Source of the DNA: Pseudanabaena sp. CAN_BIN31
Lineage (GTDB): Bacteria; Cyanobacteriota; Cyanobacteriia; Pseudanabaenales; Pseudanabaenaceae
Assembly (NCBI GenBank): GCA_026785865.1
Contig: JAJAZG010000187.1
Span: forward strand, 1-5,381
Length of the DNA: 5,381 bases
Direction: 5' to 3'
A model generated the notes under the pieces. It saw nothing but the letters and a program-made list of their open reading frames with translations. It ran no database searches and had not been told where the DNA came from. Every line of letters begins with the position of its first letter. Within the stretch, counting starts at the first letter, position 1. This document shows, in pieces, positions 4,055-5,381 of the stretch. The position numbers were made by a program, and so were the translations under genes.

Positions 4055-5381
4055 ATGCAAATAAAAGATAGCTTTGCGATCGCTTCCGCAACTAGCCTTT
4101 GGCAAGTGTGGGAACAGGGCGCAAAAATTCATCCTGATGCGATCGCCCTTTACGATCCTCACGCAAAGCCCCCAACCAGAGTTTCCTATAAAGATACTTT
4201 TGAGCAAATTAATGCTTTCGGGGCAGGGCTGCGATCGCTAGACATTCAATTTGGCGATAAAGTCGCGCTGATAGCCGATAACTCGCCGCGCTGGTTGATT
4301 GCGGATCAGGGCATCTTGGCGATCGGGGCAGCCAATGCCACGCGCAGTTCTCAAGCCGATCGCAGTGAATTGCTATATATCATTGAGCATAGTGATAGTG
4401 TGGCGATCGTTGTTGAAAATCTGGCTACACTCGAAAAGCTAGAACCCGAATTACATACTGGGCAAGTCAAGCAAATTATTTTGCTTTCAGATGAAACGCC
4501 GCCCGAAGGAGCCTATAACTTTCAGCAAATTCTTGCCAAAGGTAGTAGTAAAGACTTAGGTAATCCCCCGATTCAGCGCGATACTCTTGCGACCTTAATT
4601 TATACATCAGGCACAACCGCCAGACCTAAGGGCGTAATGCTCACCCACGGCAATTTCCTGTTTGAAGTGGAGGCGGCGCAGTCAGTGTTAAAACTGAATG
4701 TCAATGAAAAAGTATTAAACATTCTGCCCACATGGCACTCTTACGAACGTACATTTGAGTATTTTGCTTTTTCGCAAGGTTGCACCGAGATTTATAGCAA
4801 CCTTCGCTCGATCAAAAAAGATCTCAAAGAGCAGAAACCTGACTACATGGTCGCAGTGCCGCGTCTCTGGGAATCAATCTATGAAGGGGCACAAAAGCAA
4901 TTTCGCGAACAACCCGCGAGCAAACAGCGTCTGGTAAATTTCTTCTTTGGGGTTAGTCAAAAATATATCGTTGCCAAGCGAGTCGTCCAAGGCTTAAATG
5001 TCGAAAATCTCCACCCATCTCTAGGCGACAAGCTACTCGCCTCGCTAGTAGTTGCAGGACTATGGGCAATTCACCAACTTGGACATAAATTGGTTTACCA
5101 AAAAGTCCGTGCCGCCACGGGTGGAAATCTCAAATATGTTGTCAGTGGCGGCGGCTCGATCGCTGAGCATCTCGAAGACTTTTATGAAATTATCGGTATT
5201 GAGATTTTGGGCGGCTATGGCTTGACCGAAACTGCACCGATTACCCATGTGCGCTGCCCCGATCGCAATATTCGTGGCGGTGACGGACAGCCTGTACTCA
5301 ACACCGAAACTAGAATTGTTCATCTGGAAACTAGAGTTGATATGCCTATCGGCAAGCAAGGGCTAGTCTTAATTCGGGGGC
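4055..5381 (+). CDS. aas: Acyl-ACP synthetase / long-chain fatty acid ligase (AMP-forming), 3' end outside the window
   Basis: The enzyme adenylates free fatty acids and transfers them to acyl carrier protein or CoA; in cyanobacteria such enzymes (slr1609 type) recycle fatty acids released from membrane lipids. The frame is open from ATG 4055 to the right edge, giving 442 residues of about 640-700. Seen in order: an N-terminal substrate-binding part with YKDTFEQINAFGAGL (45-59); the phosphate-binding loop YTSGTTARPKGVMLTHGN (183-200); LPTWHSYERTFEYF (224-237), typical of this subfamily; VPRLWESIYEGAQKQF (268-283); VSGGGSI (363-369); and the adenine motif GGYGLTET (386-393). The C-terminal lid domain and catalytic Lys lie beyond the window. 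Position 189 is Ala where the loop normally has Gly. The start matches family N termini; the ribosome binding site is weak (AAAAAGG, 13 bases before ATG). The 20-base gap to hfq suggests read-through expression. Acyl-ACP rather than acyl-CoA specificity is inferred from phylum and subfamily wording. Confidence 0.9.
   Translation, partial: MQIKDSFAIASATSLWQVWEQGAKIHPDAIALYDPHAKPPTRVSYKDTFEQINAFGAGLRSLDIQFGDKVALIADNSPRWLIADQGILAIGAANATRSSQADRSELLYIIEHSDSVAIVVENLATLEKLEPELHTGQVKQIILLSDETPPEGAYNFQQILAKGSSKDLGNPPIQRDTLATLIYTSGTTARPKGVMLTHGNFLFEVEAAQSVLKLNVNEKVLNILPTWHSYERTFEYFAFSQGCTEIYSNLRSIKKDLKEQKPDYMVAVPRLWESIYEGAQKQFREQPASKQRLVNFFFGVSQKYIVAKRVVQGLNVENLHPSLGDKLLASLVVAGLWAIHQLGHKLVYQKVRAATGGNLKYVVSGGGSIAEHLEDFYEIIGIEILGGYGLTETAPITHVRCPDRNIRGGDGQPVLNTETRIVHLETRVDMPIGKQGLVLIRG

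Larger units (their letters stand above)
342..4238. repeat. HIP1 octamers (GCGATCGC), 11 dispersed copies
   Basis: Copies start at 342, 570, 694, 1103, 2809, 2868, 3239, 4011, 4076, 4139 and 4231. HIP1 (highly iterated palindrome) is over-represented in many cyanobacterial genomes and is the main compositional sign of the host phylum here. Most copies lie inside genes, four of them in the hfq-aas start region. They carry no locus-specific function that I can see. Confidence 0.9.

Noticed and set aside
4755..5359. Frames at 4755-4937 (plus) and 5060-5359 (minus) inside aas
   Set aside because: Both are shadows of aas, which reads open with its conserved motifs across the whole stretch.
1..5381. 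CRISPR array, tRNA/rRNA genes, insertion sequence or phage genes
   Set aside because: There are no regularly spaced repeats, no cloverleaf-like segments, no transposase or integrase motifs and no flanking terminal repeats of IS size.

Overview
The window looks like a piece of a cyanobacterial chromosome, possibly from a Pseudanabaena-like or related filamentous lineage. Eleven copies of the HIP1 octamer GCGATCGC occur in 5.4 kb, where less than 0.1 would be expected by chance. The Hfq is of the short, divergent cyanobacterial type, and the acyl-activating enzyme at the right end matches the cyanobacterial acyl-ACP synthetase (Aas) type. The genus is an inference; the phylum is well supported.

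Layout from left to right: (1) the 3' end of cysC, APS kinase (+); (2) a convergent DEAD-box RNA helicase of RhlE type (-); (3) a 373-bp divergent intergenic region holding two AT-rich palindromes and a GC-core hairpin; (4) sfsA (+), whose stop codon lies inside a nested inverted repeat; (5) a small secreted protein that reads as an eight-stranded outer-membrane beta-barrel (+); (6) a strong hairpin terminator; (7) hfq (+), followed after 20 bases by (8) the first 442 codons of aas (+), which runs off the right edge. The aas fragment is open to the window edge and carries the AMP-binding motifs.

The genes do not form one pathway. CysC belongs to sulfate assimilation, RhlE and Hfq to RNA metabolism, SfsA is a conserved nucleic-acid-binding family of unclear role, the barrel belongs to the envelope and Aas recycles free fatty acids. 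Only hfq and aas look co-transcribed. The helicase and sfsA are divergent, and the barrel gene and hfq are separated by a terminator.

The most interesting non-coding signal is a set of three hairpins (2206-2238, 2984-3004, 3734-3770). They share an inner core, CGGC-R-C, a three-base loop and a pairing G-Y-G-Y-Y-G, while their outer AT-rich arms differ in sequence yet still pair. They sit in successive intergenic gaps and look like a dispersed, structure-conserved element. A second pair of palindromes (2007-2033, 2144-2165) shares the arms AAATGG/CCATTT. I found no tRNA, rRNA, CRISPR array, transposase or phage gene, and no evidence of a new multi-gene system.
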